From the NCBI GenBank assembly GCA_030148505.1, contig JASBTI010000009.1:124001-188000 (forward strand): 64,000 nucleotides of DNA. The letters are read 5' to 3'. A model generated the notes under the pieces. It was not told where the DNA came from. It was given only the letters and a program-made list of their open reading frames with translations, and searched no databases. Numbering within the stretch: position 1 is the first letter of the stretch; every line of letters begins with the position of its first letter. The DNA is from Rhodanobacter sp. (GTDB taxonomy: Bacteria; Pseudomonadota; Gammaproteobacteria; Xanthomonadales; Rhodanobacteraceae). The translations under genes were made by a program, and so were the position numbers. This document shows, one piece after another, positions 45,684-55,308 of the stretch.

Positions 45684-47081
45684 TCAGTAGGCAAATTCAC
45701 GGAACACCGGATCCACGCTGCCATTCCATGTGCCGTGGAACAGCTCCAACTTGCGCTCGGCAGGGGTCTGGTTGGCTTGCACGATTTCGATCAAGGGTTC
45801 GAGGAAAATGCTCTCGTCGGCGCCGTTCTTGTTCAGTTGGGCGCGGCGTTTGAGGCCGTGCGCGGAAATCTTCAGGGCCTCCTCGGCGAGGTCGCGCACG
45901 GTGCCGTTGCGAAAGGCGAGCTTCAACGCGCTTTTGGGTACACCGTCGCGTAGCGCGTGGCGCTCCTCGCGGCTGAAGTCCTTTACCAGGTCCCAGGCGG
46001 CATCCAGCGCTTGCTGGTCGTAGAGCAGGCCGACCCAGAACGCAGGCAAGGCGCACAGCCGGTTCCACGGGCCGCCGTCGGCGCCGCGCATTTCCAGGTA
46101 CTGTTTCAGGCGTACCTCGGGAAAGGCGGTAGTGAGATGGTCGGCCCAGTCCTTCATGGTGGCGCGGGTGCCGGGCAGGGCCGCGAGGTCGCCCGCCATG
46201 AAGCGCTTGAAGTCCTGGCCGGCGAGGTCGATGTAACGCCCCTCCTGGTAGCTGAAATACATCGGCACGTCGAGGATGTAGTCGACGTAGCGCTCGTAGC
46301 CGAAACCCGCGGCGAAGACGAAGTCCAACATGCCGGTGCGGTGTGGGTCGGTATCGGTCCAGATATGCGAGCGGTACGAGAGGTAGCCGTTTGGACGTCC
46401 TTCCGTGAATGGCGAGTCGGCGAACAATGCCGTGGCGATCGGCTGCAGCGCCAGACTGGTGCGAAACTTCTTGATCATGTCCGCTTCGCTGGAAAAATCC
46501 AGGTTCACCTGCACGGTGCAGGTGCGAGTCATCATGTCCAGACCGAGCGAGCCGACCTTGGGCATGTATTCGCGCATGATCTTGTAGCGACCCTTGGGCA
46601 TCCACGGCATCTGGTCGCGGCGCCACTTCGGCTGGAAGCCCATGCCGAGGAAACCCATGCCGAGGGCGTCGGCCACCGAGCGTACGTCCGCCAAATGCGA
46701 GTTCACCTCACAGCAGGTCTGATGGACGGTTTCCAGCGGTGCGCCGGACAATTCCAGCTGACCGGCCGGTTCCAGTGTGATCGAAGCGCCGTCCCTCGAA
46801 AGGGCGACCGGGTTCTCGCCTTCGCGGCTGACCTCCCAGCCATAGCGAACGGCCAGTGTCTCCAGCAGCGCCTTGATGCCGCGTTCGCCCTCGAAGATGG
46901 GCGGGCTGAGGTCGTCCGTACGAAAACCGAATTTCTCGTGCTCGGTGCCGATCCGCCAGGCCTCGCGGGGCTTTTCGCCGGCGGCGAGATAGTCGGCTAG
47001 TTGTTGGCGGCCCGCAATCGGGGTGCTCCTGACGGCACTGGGTATGGACACGGGCAAATTCTCGCTGAGTAAGCGAGTCAC
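45684..47081 (-). CDS. gshA: Glutamate-cysteine ligase, plant-type GshA
   Basis: 465 residues. Makes gamma-glutamylcysteine, the first step of glutathione. It belongs to the plant/alphaproteobacterial class rather than E. coli Gsh[52 protein letters not shown] and [20 protein letters not shown] are typical. Start may be GTG 47081 or GTG 47051 (giving [18 protein letters not shown]); neither has a strong ribosome site. It lies downstream of rho on the same strand, after the rho terminator. Confidence 0.9.
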   Translation of the reverse strand: MTRLLSENLPVSIPSAVRSTPIAGRQQLADYLAAGEKPREAWRIGTEHEKFGFRTDDLSPPIFEGERGIKALLETLAVRYGWEVSREGENPVALSRDGASITLEPAGQLELSGAPLETVHQTCCEVNSHLADVRSVADALGMGFLGMGFQPKWRRDQMPWMPKGRYKIMREYMPKVGSLGLDMMTRTCTVQVNLDFSSEADMIKKFRTSLALQPIATALFADSPFTEGRPNGYLSYRSHIWTDTDPHRTGMLDFVFAAGFGYERYVDYILDVPMYFSYQEGRYIDLAGQDFKRFMAGDLAALPGTRATMKDWADHLTTAFPEVRLKQYLEMRGADGGPWNRLCALPAFWVGLLYDQQALDAAWDLVKDFSREERHALRDGVPKSALKLAFRNGTVRDLAEEALKISAHGLKRRAQLNKNGADESIFLEPLIEIVQANQTPAERKLELFHGTWNGSVDPVFREFAY

Positions 47082-47148
47082 TATGGGGGCTGTGCGAGGT
47101 CACGAAAAGGGGTGGACGGGAAATAATTGTACGTGCCGGTACAGGTAG

Positions 47149-47173
47149 AAAGAAAAACGGGGCCGAAGCCCCG
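47149..47173 (-). terminator. Rho-independent terminator of rho
   Basis: 6-bp stem CGGGGC/GCCCCG with a very stable TTCG-type loop (47158-47173); on the minus strand it is followed by TTTTTCTTTC. It lies 25 nt past the rho stop. Confidence 0.9.
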
Positions 47174-47197
47174 CCTTTACTTGCATCACGATTTCCC

Positions 47198-49030
47198 TTA
47201 CCGCTTCATCGAATTGAAGAACTCGTCGTTGGACTTGGTGTTCTTCATCTTGTCGAGCATGAATTCCATGGCGCTGAGCTCATCCATCGGGTGCAGCAGC
47301 TTGCGCAGGATCCAGATCTTGGCCAGCAGGTCCGGATCGATCAGCAGGTCTTCGCGGCGGGTGCCGGAGCGGTTGATGTCGATCGCCGGATAGACGCGCT
47401 TTTCGGAGATGCGGCGGGACAGGTGCACTTCCATATTGCCAGTGCCCTTGAACTCCTCGTAGATCACCTCGTCCATCTTGCTGCCGGTGTCGGTCAGCGC
47501 GGTGGCGATGATGGTCAGCGAGCCGCCTTCCTCGACGTTGCGGGCGGCACCGAAGAAACGCTTTGGACGCTGCAGGGCGTTGGCATCGACACCACCGGTG
47601 AGTACCTTGCCGGAGCTTGGCACCACGGTGTTGTAGGCACGGGCCAGGCGGGTGATCGAGTCGAGCAGAATCACTACGTCCTTCTTGTGCTCGACCAGAC
47701 GCTTGGCCCGTTCGATCACCATCTCGGCGACCTGCACGTGGCGCACGGCCGGCTCGTCGAAGGTCGAGGAGATGACCTCGGCGCGCACCGTACGGGCGAT
47801 TTCGGTGACTTCCTCCGGCCGCTCGTCGATCAACAGCATGATCAGGTGCGCTTCGGGGTGGTTGTACTGGATCGCCTGCGCGATGTTCTGCAGCATCATC
47901 GTCTTGCCGGATTTCGGCTGCGAGACGATCAGGCCACGCTGACCTTTGCCGATCGGTGCGATCAGGTCGAGGATGCGGCCGGTGATGTCCTCACTGGAGC
48001 CGTTGCCGCGTTCCAGCTTGAACGCCTTGCGCGGGAACAGCGGCGTCAGGTTCTCGAACAGCATCTTGTTCTTCGACGCTTCCGGCGGATCGCCGTTGAT
48101 CGTCTCCACCCGCAGCATGGCGAAATAGCGCTCGCCTTCTTTGGGGTGGCGTACGCGTCCGGTGATGTAATCGCCGGTGCGCAGGTTGAAGCGGCGGATC
48201 TGACTGGGCGACACATAGATGTCGTCGGGACCGGCGAGGTAAGACTCGTCGGCCGAACGCATGAAGCCGAAGCCATCCTGCAGGATTTCCAGCACCCCCT
48301 CGGCCCAGATGCCGCCGCCGGAGCGGGCGTGCGCCTTGAGCACGTTAAAGATGACGTCCTGCTTGCGGGCGCGGGCGATGCCTTCGTGGACACCTAGCGA
48401 CTCGGCGAACTCCAGCAGCTGTGGCGCGTTCTTGCGCTTGAGTTCGGTCAGGTTGATGACCCGGTCATTGCTGCCCGGATCGGCGTTGTCGTCATCCACC
48501 GGCAGGCCGTGCGGATTGTTGTGGCGTGGGTTGCCACCGCCACCGCCCTGCTGCGGACGCTGGTTATTGCGCTCGCCTCTCTCGTTGCGTCGGCGTCGGC
48601 CACGTCCTTCGCGTTCGCGACCACCGCCCTGGCCGGGATTGGGATTCTGACTCGATGCCTGGTTGGGGCTTTGTCCGGACGACTGGCTGGCGTCGCCAGA
48701 TTCCGCGGCCGCTGGAGCGGGTGCCGATTCGGCTGCCACCGGGACCGGCGCTGGGCGCGGATTGTTGGAGGCCGTTGCCGCCACAGGCGGAGTCGGAGTC
48801 GGAGTCGGAGTCGGAGTCGAGGGTGCTGCGGCCGGGACCGGGGAGGTAGCATCGGGCGTCGGAGCTCTTTCGGTCAGACTCTCCTTCTCCGCCTTGGCGG
48901 CCTTGGCGGCAGCTGTGGCCGCCGCGGAGCGGCGCGGAGCGCGCGTCCGCGGCTCGGGCTTGCTGTCACCGCCAGAAGCAGTCTCGGCGCCCTTGGCGTC
49001 GTTCGGAATAGTGTTTTCGGTATCGGACAC
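47198..49030 (-). CDS. rho: Transcription termination factor Rho with long disordered insertion
   Basis: 610 residues. GTG 49030 was chosen because GAGG lies seven bases upstream; the TTG two codons earlier overlaps that site. Hexameric RNA-dependent ATPase/translocase. The OB-fold RNA-binding domain ([20 protein letters not shown]), [21 protein letters not shown]-loop QPKSGKT and Walker [16 protein letters not shown] are intact. Between the first 20 residues and about residue 190 sits a low-complexity Ala/Pro/Thr-Gln block with a TP repeat, then an arginine-rich, Gly/Asn/Gln-rich stretch ([20 protein letters not shown]); E. coli Rho (419 residues) lacks this. Confidence 0.95.
   Translation of the reverse strand: MSDTENTIPNDAKGAETASGGDSKPEPRTRAPRRSAAATAAAKAAKAEKESLTERAPTPDATSPVPAAAPSTPTPTPTPTPPVAATASNNPRPAPVPVAAESAPAPAAAESGDASQSSGQSPNQASSQNPNPGQGGGREREGRGRRRRNERGERNNQRPQQGGGGGNPRHNNPHGLPVDDDNADPGSNDRVINLTELKRKNAPQLLEFAESLGVHEGIARARKQDVIFNVLKAHARSGGGIWAEGVLEILQDGFGFMRSADESYLAGPDDIYVSPSQIRRFNLRTGDYITGRVRHPKEGERYFAMLRVETINGDPPEASKNKMLFENLTPLFPRKAFKLERGNGSSEDITGRILDLIAPIGKGQRGLIVSQPKSGKTMMLQNIAQAIQYNHPEAHLIMLLIDERPEEVTEIARTVRAEVISSTFDEPAVRHVQVAEMVIERAKRLVEHKKDVVILLDSITRLARAYNTVVPSSGKVLTGGVDANALQRPKRFFGAARNVEEGGSLTIIATALTDTGSKMDEVIYEEFKGTGNMEVHLSRRISEKRVYPAIDINRSGTRREDLLIDPDLLAKIWILRKLLHPMDELSAMEFMLDKMKNTKSNDEFFNSMKR
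48788..48817. repeat. Hexanucleotide tandem repeat inside rho (CGGAGT x5)
   Basis: Five perfect copies of CGGAGT at 48788-48817 encode a run of Thr-Pro in the disordered N-terminal part of Rho. Unit length is a multiple of three, so copy-number change keeps the frame. Confidence 0.85.
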
Positions 49031-49217
49031 GGGCAATCCTCACAGGGGCGCCGTTGAGTAACAGGAGGGAGATGTGCGTCGCGCGGAAGGCGCTCAGGGG
49101 CAGGACTGCCCCGACGGACTTGGTGAATCTAGCATTTGCGGCGTGTCGACGTAAAGCCCGACAAGCCTGCCGGTGCGGAGAGCCGGGCAGGCGAAATACT
49201 GCGGATTACGAGGGTAC

Positions 49218-49544
49218 TCAGAGGGCTTTGTCGATCATCTGGGTCAGCTGACCCTTGCTGACCGCGCCGATCTGGGTTGCCTCGACCTTGCCGTTCTTGA
49301 ACACCATCAGGGTCGGGATGCCGCGAACCCCATAGGTACGTGGCGTCTGCTGGTTCTGGTCGATATTCACCTTCACTACCCGCAGCTTGCCTTCGTACTG
49401 CTTGGCCAGGTCGTCGAGGATCGGCGCGATGGCTTTGCACGGACCGCACCACTCCGCCCAGAAGTCGAGCAGAACAGGGGTTTCGGACTTCAGTACCTGC
49501 TGCTCAAAGGCGTCGTCGGTTACATGGGTAATCAGGTCGCTCAC
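49218..49544 (-). CDS. trxA: Thioredoxin TrxA
   Basis: 108 residues from GTG 49544 (GGAGA upstream). Active-site [20 protein letters not shown], then [20 protein letters not shown] and LMVFKNGKV, are textbook thioredoxin. Reduces protein disulfides in the cytosol. rho follows on the same strand 188 nt on, and rhlB lies divergent, the same neighbourhood as E. coli rhlB-trxA-rho. Confidence 0.96.
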   Translation of the reverse strand: MSDLITHVTDDAFEQQVLKSETPVLLDFWAEWCGPCKAIAPILDDLAKQYEGKLRVVKVNIDQNQQTPRTYGVRGIPTLMVFKNGKVEATQIGAVSKGQLTQMIDKAL

Positions 49545-49929
49545 CGGGAATCTCCGTGGCTGGGGCGCAATAAGGGGCAGGTCAAATACAATGGGGAGTG
49601 TGCCGCGCCAATACAAGTGTTGACGTCATCGGCTACACTCAGGCGCCCAGTAAGCATGGGTTGGGCGGGAAGAAGGCAGGCCATGGCGGCACGTGCCCAT
49701 TCCAGCGCAACTCAGGGCGCGATTCAAGGGCGGCTTTACCGCTGCCCGCCAGATCGTCGGCAAATACGACGTCGTCAGGGCTTGCCTGCCACGACGCAAC
49801 CTTGTCGACGCTGGCATCGAGCCGTTTCGTTGCGCATCGCGCACCCGTCCTGCACCGCCTTTCGCCGAACATGCGACTGAAGCGGGTGCAGCGCTTCACG
49901 CCGCCTCTGGCTAGGTTACCCATCCGCAT
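49545..49929. other. Divergent trxA/rhlB intergenic region
   Basis: 385 nt. Frames in it look like antisense noise with no ribosome site or family match. It should hold promoters for trxA and rhlB, but none could be fixed by eye. Confidence 0.5.
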
Positions 49930-51687
49930 ATGTCACAAACTGTACTCACCGACACGTTCTTCACCAATTTCGACTTGCACCCGCTGCTGCAGCAGGGCCT
50001 CAACGACAGTGGCTTCACCCGTTGCACGCCGATCCAGGAAAAAACCCTGCCGCTGGCGCTGACCGGGCGCGATGTCGCCGGCCAGGCGCAGACCGGTACC
50101 GGCAAGACCTGTGCGTTCCTGGTCGCGCTGATGAATCGCCTGCTGGTCAACCCGGCGGTGGCCGAACGCAAGGACAGCGATCCGCGTGCCCTGGTGATCG
50201 CGCCGACCCGCGAACTGGCCATCCAGATCGAAAAGGACGCCCGTGCCATTGGCCGCAATACCGGCCTGCGCATCGCGCTGATCTACGGCGGCGTCGACTA
50301 CGACAAGCAGCGCCAGCAATTGAAGGATGGCTGCGACATCATCATCGCCACCCCGGGTCGCCTGCTCGATTACCACAAGCAGGGCGTGTTCACCTTCAAT
50401 GGCGTCGAGGTGATGGTCATCGATGAAGCGGATCGGATGTTCGATCTGGGCTTTATCAAGGATGTGCGCTTCATTTTCCGTCGCTTGCCGGCGCGCGAGC
50501 AGCGCCAGGTGCTGCTGTTCTCCGCTACCTTGAGCCATCGGGTGCTGGAGCTTGCCTACGAGCATATGCACGAGGCCGAGAAGCTGGTGGTGGAAAGCGA
50601 CAACATCACCGCCGACAAGGTGCGTCAGCTGGTCTATTTCCCCGCCAAGGAGGAGAAGCTGCCACTGCTGCTCAACCTGCTGGAACAAACCAAGGCCGAC
50701 CGCAGCATCATCTTTGCCAATACCAAGGCGGCCGTCGAGCGCATTACCGACCGGGTCAAGCGCCACGGCTATCGTGTCGGCGCGATTTCCGGCGATGTGC
50801 CGCAGCTGAAACGGCAAAAACTGCTGCAGCGTTTTCAGGATGGCCAGCTGGATATCCTGGTAGCCACCGACGTGGCGGCGCGCGGCTTGCACATTCCCGC
50901 TGTCAGCCATGTATTCAACTATGACTTGCCACACGATGCGGAAGACTACGTGCATCGCATCGGCCGTACTGCACGACTGGGGGCCGAGGGCGATGCGATC
51001 AGTTTTGCCTGCGACCTGTATGCCATGTCGTTGCCGGATATCGAAACCTATATCGGTCAGAGTATTCCGGTAGCCAGCATGGAACCGGCGATGTTGCTGA
51101 TGCCCAAGCCGCGCGCCATCGATGCCGAATTTGTGGCCAATGCCGCGGCCGACAGCGCAGCCTTCGGCGATGTGGTGCCGCCGCGGCCGGGCGAGGCCCC
51201 GCGCCGTCCGCGCGGGGCTGCAGGGAGGCGGGAGGGGCAACGCCCCGAGGGCAAGAGTTCACGTCCCCCTCGGGAACGTCGGCCTCGGCCGGCTCCGCCT
51301 GAACAAGGTGACGTGGCAAACCCGGCGCCGGCCGTGGCTGCGCCGGCTCCCGCCCCGGTTGCTGCCGAGGCTCCCGTGGGCGTTGAACAGGCCCCCGGCG
51401 AAGCTCCACGCAAACCACGTCGTCGTCGTGGTGGTCGCAACCGTCGTCGTGAGGGTGCGCCGGTGGAGTCGGCCGTGCAGAGTCCTGCTGGCGCCAACGG
51501 CAGCCCGCGATCGCCGCGTGGCGATCACCGCCAGCCGCGCGAGCGCAGTGCGCCGGCGCCGACCGGCAATGGCAGCCGCCCCTCGCGACAGGTCGAGGCG
51601 ACCTCGGGCAAGAGTCATCACGAGCATGCACACCCGAACAAGCCTGGCCTGTTCCGACGCTTGACGCGGCTGTTCACCGGGCGTTGA
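49930..51687 (+). CDS. rhlB: DEAD-box RNA helicase RhlB with basic C-terminal extension
   Basis: 585 residues against about 421 in E. coli. Helicase core complete: Q motif FTRCTPIQ, motif [23 protein letters not shown] and [13 protein letters not shown]. RhlB works with RNase E in the degradosome. The last 180 residues, after [20 protein letters not shown], are low complexity: Pro/Ala runs and arginine blocks ([19 protein letters not shown]). That tail likely binds RNA, RNase E or both. It is placed divergent from trxA, as in E. coli. Confidence 0.9.
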   Translation: MSQTVLTDTFFTNFDLHPLLQQGLNDSGFTRCTPIQEKTLPLALTGRDVAGQAQTGTGKTCAFLVALMNRLLVNPAVAERKDSDPRALVIAPTRELAIQIEKDARAIGRNTGLRIALIYGGVDYDKQRQQLKDGCDIIIATPGRLLDYHKQGVFTFNGVEVMVIDEADRMFDLGFIKDVRFIFRRLPAREQRQVLLFSATLSHRVLELAYEHMHEAEKLVVESDNITADKVRQLVYFPAKEEKLPLLLNLLEQTKADRSIIFANTKAAVERITDRVKRHGYRVGAISGDVPQLKRQKLLQRFQDGQLDILVATDVAARGLHIPAVSHVFNYDLPHDAEDYVHRIGRTARLGAEGDAISFACDLYAMSLPDIETYIGQSIPVASMEPAMLLMPKPRAIDAEFVANAAADSAAFGDVVPPRPGEAPRRPRGAAGRREGQRPEGKSSRPPRERRPRPAPPEQGDVANPAPAVAAPAPAPVAAEAPVGVEQAPGEAPRKPRRRRGGRNRRREGAPVESAVQSPAGANGSPRSPRGDHRQPRERSAPAPTGNGSRPSRQVEATSGKSHHEHAHPNKPGLFRRLTRLFTGR

Positions 51688-51708
51688 ACGAGAGTTTGTG
51701 AGAAATCG

Positions 51709-51731
51709 CCGTGGCGGGATGCCCGCCACGG
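51709..51731. terminator. Strong hairpin after rhlB
   Basis: 10-bp perfect stem CCGTGGCGGG/CCCGCCACGG with an ATG loop, 22 nt past the rhlB stop. The following bases are not a T-run, so it may act with Rho or protect the 3' end. Confidence 0.6.
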
Positions 51732-51855
51732 TGGCCGAAATTTCGCCGGTTCGGCGGCGATCGCTGTGGTTCAAACCGCTGCAGTCAGCCACGGAGACGC
51801 CGCTTCGCTTATCCTTGGTCGCTGAGACGATGGCATCCAGGCGCGGGGACATTCG

Positions 51856-52533
51856 GTGATTCATTTCGAGCAAGTCAGCAAACGCTACGAAGGCGGCCAC
51901 GAGGCGCTGTCACAACTTTCGTTCGAGGTGCCCACCGGCGAGATGGCCTTCATCACCGGTCACTCCGGCGCGGGCAAGAGTACCTTGCTCAAGCTGCTGG
52001 GGCTGATCGAGCGCCCTTCGCATGGCGTGATCACCCTGGACGGCAAGAGTCTCGGCAAAATCCAGCGCGGCGGCATTCCCAAATGGCGTCGCCAGATCGG
52101 CATGGTGTTCCAGGACCATCGGCTTCTGATGGAGCGCACCGTTTTCGCCAATGTGGAGCTCCCGCTGGTCATTGGCGGTATCGCCCGCGCCGAGCGTGCA
52201 CGCAGGGTACGAGCATCGCTCGAAAAGGTCGGATTGCTGGCCTATGAGCGGCAGCTGCCGGCGACCTTGTCCACCGGTGAGCAGCAACGCGTCGGCATAG
52301 CCCGCGCCATTGTGGCCCGTCCGACCTTGTTGATTGCCGATGAGCCGACCGGCAACCTCGATCCGCAATTGGCGGTTGAGGTCATGGGTTTGTTCGATGA
52401 GTTCCAGCAGGTGGGCACCACGGTGTTGATCGCCAGCCACGACCTGCCACTGATCAAGCGCATGAAGAAGCGGGTGATCGTGCTCGATCATGGCCGCCTG
52501 GTCGCCGATCTCTCCGCCCAGGAGGTGTTGTGA
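51856..52533 (+). CDS. ftsE: Cell-division ABC ATPase FtsE
   Basis: 225 residues beginning at GTG 51856. ATPase partner of FtsX that couples cytokinesis to peptidoglycan hydrolase activation. Walker A GHSGAGKST, Q-loop MVFQDHRLL, signature STGEQQRVGIARAI, Walker B LLIADEPTGNLD and switch His SHDLPL are intact. Overlaps ftsX by 4 nt (GTGA). Confidence 0.95.
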   Translation: MIHFEQVSKRYEGGHEALSQLSFEVPTGEMAFITGHSGAGKSTLLKLLGLIERPSHGVITLDGKSLGKIQRGGIPKWRRQIGMVFQDHRLLMERTVFANVELPLVIGGIARAERARRVRASLEKVGLLAYERQLPATLSTGEQQRVGIARAIVARPTLLIADEPTGNLDPQLAVEVMGLFDEFQQVGTTVLIASHDLPLIKRMKKRVIVLDHGRLVADLSAQEVL

Positions 52534-53513
52534 GCAACGCGCCCGAATCGACCCCGAGCACGCCGACACAGGCTTCTCCACGAAACCAGCACAGCCACCA
52601 TCGTCGGGTGGCCGGCTGGCGGGAACATCACGGTTGGAGTGCTGCGGCCAGCCTGCGCCGGCTGGCGGCACGCCCGTTCGGCAGCCTGTTGACGATTGCC
52701 GTGATGGGGCTGGCGCTGACCTTGCCGCTGGCCTTTTATCTGTTGTTGGGCAATGTGCAGCATCTTGGCGACGCGCTGGGCCAGAATCAGGCAGTCAGCG
52801 TCTTCCTGCAGCCGGGGCAGGACGCGCAGCAGGCGCAGTTACTGGCACGGCAGCTCGATGCCCGGCCTGAAGTAGTGAAGGTTACGGTGAAGACACCGCA
52901 GCAGGGTCTGGACGAACTGGCGAAAATGCAGGGCTTTTCCAGCGCGTTGAAAACGCTGGATCATAACCCGTTGCCCTACGTACTGCAGTTGCAGCTGCGG
53001 CCAGGGGAGGGGGCTGTGGCTATTGAGCGACTCGCCGCTGAAGTGCGCGCGCTGGATGGCGTGGACATGGTGCAGGACATCGGCCGTTGGCGGCAGCGGC
53101 TGGATGCCTTGTTGCGCGTCGGCAATCGTACGGCGGTGGTGCTGGCGGCGTTGCTGGCGCTGGCCGCCCTGCTGGTGGTGGGCAATACCGTGCGCATGGA
53201 CATCGCCAGCCGCAGCGAGGAAATCAACGTTTTGCTGCTGCTCGGTGCCAGCGGAGCTTTTGTGCGCCGACCTTATCTTTATGCCGGTATCTGGTATGGC
53301 TTGTTCAGCGGCAGTCTGGCGGCCTTGCTCGCGTTGATGATCGAGTTTGCACTGGCCACGCCGGTTGCCGAGTTGAGTCGGGCTTATGACGGCAAGCTGC
53401 AGATCGGCGGCGTGCCCCCTGCGCTCTTGTTGGCGGTGCCGTTGGCGTCGGCTGTTCTGGGCTGGCTGGGCGCGCGCGTGGTCAGCGCGTGGCAGCTTCG
53501 CCAGGCATCGTGA
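52530..53513 (+). CDS. ftsX: Cell-division ABC permease FtsX
   Basis: 327 residues starting at GTG 52530, with GGAGGTG upstream. N-terminal cytosolic His-rich segment (RNQHSHHRRVAGWREHHGW), a first helix (SLLTIAVMGLALTLPLAFYL), a long periplasmic domain and three C-terminal helices, the FtsX arrangement with FtsX domain motifs LLLLGASGAFVRRPYLYAGI. It links FtsE to envelope amidase activators. Confidence 0.95.
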   Translation: MSNAPESTPSTPTQASPRNQHSHHRRVAGWREHHGWSAAASLRRLAARPFGSLLTIAVMGLALTLPLAFYLLLGNVQHLGDALGQNQAVSVFLQPGQDAQQAQLLARQLDARPEVVKVTVKTPQQGLDELAKMQGFSSALKTLDHNPLPYVLQLQLRPGEGAVAIERLAAEVRALDGVDMVQDIGRWRQRLDALLRVGNRTAVVLAALLALAALLVVGNTVRMDIASRSEEINVLLLLGASGAFVRRPYLYAGIWYGLFSGSLAALLALMIEFALATPVAELSRAYDGKLQIGGVPPALLLAVPLASAVLGWLGARVVSAWQLRQAS

Positions 53514-53652
53514 TCGCCAGGGAATCACTGGAAGTGACGGCGATCGCAGGCAGGATCGGCCATTCGGCGGATGATCGGGGTGACAAGGGACGCTGGTGCG
53601 CAGTTGCGGATTTTCAGATATCGGGATTACGGAGCGTTCGGGTGGGTACGGC

Positions 53653-54507
53653 ATGAGTACAAGTATCAGCAATCGCCTGCTGACTGGGGCGCCGCGCGTG
53701 CTGGTAGTCGATGGCTCGCGAGTCGTGAGGCAGTTGATCAGCCGGGTTCTGCAGACCGAATTGCCCGAAGTAGAGGTAGTCGGTTGTGGCCAGGGTAGCG
53801 AGGCACACCAGCTGCTTGAGCGGGGATCATTCGATTTCATCACTATTGCGCTGCGTCTGCCCGACATGGATGGCCTGGAGCTTGCGCGTTTTGTGCGGGA
53901 GTCCACGGCGCAAGCGTATGTGCCGATCGTGGTGGTGTCCGGCGATGTGGATGGCCGACTGCACCGGCGGGCGCTGGGCGATCATGTCACCGATTATTTC
54001 GACAAGTCGCTGGGGTTTCAGGCTCTGGCGGCCTTCATTCGGGGTTACGTGAGCCCGCAGCCGGTGGCCGAGGGGTCGGTGCTGTATGTGGAGGATAGCC
54101 GTGTGGTCGCGCTGGCGACGCGCCGCATGATGGAAAAAGTAGGTCTCACGGTGCGCCATGTGGTCAGTGTGGAGGATGCCCTGGCGATGCTGGAAACCGA
54201 TCGGACCCTGGGCTGGGTCGGCGCCGACGTAGTGTTGACTGATGTCAGCTTGAAGGGCGAATTGACGGGTGGCGATCTGCTGGACAGGATTCGCAACGAG
54301 TTCGGTTATGGCAAGGGCCGCTTGCCGGTATTGGTGATGACCGGTGACGAGAATCCGGCCAATCAGGCTGCGCTGTTGAGGGCCGGAGCCAACGATCTTG
54401 TGGAAAAGCCAGTCGAAGAAAAGCTGCTGCTGAACAAGCTGCTATTTCAGCTGCGCGTGGCGCAACATCTGCGCGATCACTCGGATGTACCCAAAGATGA
54501 GCGCTGA
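53653..54507 (+). CDS. Double receiver (REC-REC) regulator with an inactive first receiver
   Basis: 284 residues from ATG 53653, with no output domain. Receiver 1 (about 14-130) keeps [18 protein letters not shown] and a late Lys (FDKSLG) but the phospho-acceptor position is Ala66 ([12 protein letters not shown]) and the acidic pair is incomplete. Receiver 2 (about 141-262) is intact: VEDSR, Asp196 in [16 protein letters not shown], and Lys251 in VEKP. It is likely a signalling adaptor or phosphate sink for a histidine kinase. It overlaps ung by 11 nt. Confidence 0.85.
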   Translation: MSTSISNRLLTGAPRVLVVDGSRVVRQLISRVLQTELPEVEVVGCGQGSEAHQLLERGSFDFITIALRLPDMDGLELARFVRESTAQAYVPIVVVSGDVDGRLHRRALGDHVTDYFDKSLGFQALAAFIRGYVSPQPVAEGSVLYVEDSRVVALATRRMMEKVGLTVRHVVSVEDALAMLETDRTLGWVGADVVLTDVSLKGELTGGDLLDRIRNEFGYGKGRLPVLVMTGDENPANQAALLRAGANDLVEKPVEEKLLLNKLLFQLRVAQHLRDHSDVPKDER

Positions 54508-55210
54508 GCGGGGCGCGTTGGAAGCGTCGTGGCATGCGCGGCTTGGCGATTACCTGCAACGTCCCGAGATGCAGGCGCTGGCGACCTACCTTCGTGCGCA
54601 GATAGCTGCCGGAAAGCGCATCTACCCGCCCGGACCGGAGATCTTTGCGGCGTTTCGGCATACGCCTTTTGAGGCGGTCCGGGTGGTGATCCTGGGCCAG
54701 GACCCCTACCACGGGCCAGGTCAGGCGCATGGCTTGTGCTTTTCGGTGCGCCCCGGGGTACGGGTGCCGCCATCGCTGGAAAACATCTTCAAGGAAATTC
54801 AGCGTGATCTGGGTATTCCACGTCCGGATCATGGTTGCCTGACCCCGTGGGCCGATCGTGGCGTACTACTACTGAACAGTGTACTGACAGTGGAAGAAGG
54901 ACGCGCTGCCGCGCATCAGGGCAAAGGCTGGGAGGGTTTCACCGATGCGGCGATCGATGTACTCAATCGCCAACGTGAAGGTCTGGTATTTCTGCTGTGG
55001 GGCGCGTACGCCCAGCGCAAGGGTCAGCTGATCGACAAGGGTCGTCACTGCGTTTTGAGTTCGGTGCATCCCTCGCCGCTGTCCGCACATCGCGGATTTA
55101 TCGGCTGCGGCCACTTTTCGGCGGCAAACCGTTACCTGGAGTCCCACGATCAGCCACCGATGGACTGGTCATTGCCCGCGCTTTCGGAACTGCTGGCCCT
55201 TCAGTCGTAG
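54497..55210 (+). CDS. ung: Uracil-DNA glycosylase
   Basis: 237 residues from ATG 54497 (an ATG at 54485 is an alternative). Removes uracil from DNA. Water-activating [34 protein letters not shown] and [10 protein letters not shown] are the family A UDG motifs. It overlaps the preceding regulator gene, so expression may be coupled. Confidence 0.95.
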   Translation: MSAERGALEASWHARLGDYLQRPEMQALATYLRAQIAAGKRIYPPGPEIFAAFRHTPFEAVRVVILGQDPYHGPGQAHGLCFSVRPGVRVPPSLENIFKEIQRDLGIPRPDHGCLTPWADRGVLLLNSVLTVEEGRAAAHQGKGWEGFTDAAIDVLNRQREGLVFLLWGAYAQRKGQLIDKGRHCVLSSVHPSPLSAHRGFIGCGHFSAANRYLESHDQPPMDWSLPALSELLALQS

Positions 55211-55227
55211 TTTTTGCATCGCAAAGC

Positions 55228-55259
55228 GGAAGAGCCAGGCCTTTCGGTCTGGCTCTTCC
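55228..55259. terminator. Hairpin between convergent ung and PKD protein gene
   Basis: 11-bp perfect stem GGAAGAGCCAG/CTGGCTCTTCC, extending to 14 pairs with a TTTC loop. No U-run follows on either strand. Confidence 0.6.
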
Positions 55260-55308
55260 CGGTGTCGACATGCCGGCTGCCTGTATGGGCAACCGGCATA
55301 AGGACCGC

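Noticed and set aside
47291-48397. Plus-strand frame of about 368 codons opposite rho
   Set aside because: Antisense shadow of Rho's ATPase core.
49639-49929. Short frames between trxA and rhlB (both strands)
   Set aside because: Overlapping, without start signals or likeness; E. coli has the small rhoL nearby but nothing here resembles it.
49933-51240. Minus-strand frame of about 435 codons opposite rhlB
   Set aside because: Antisense shadow; the plus strand has all DEAD-box motifs.
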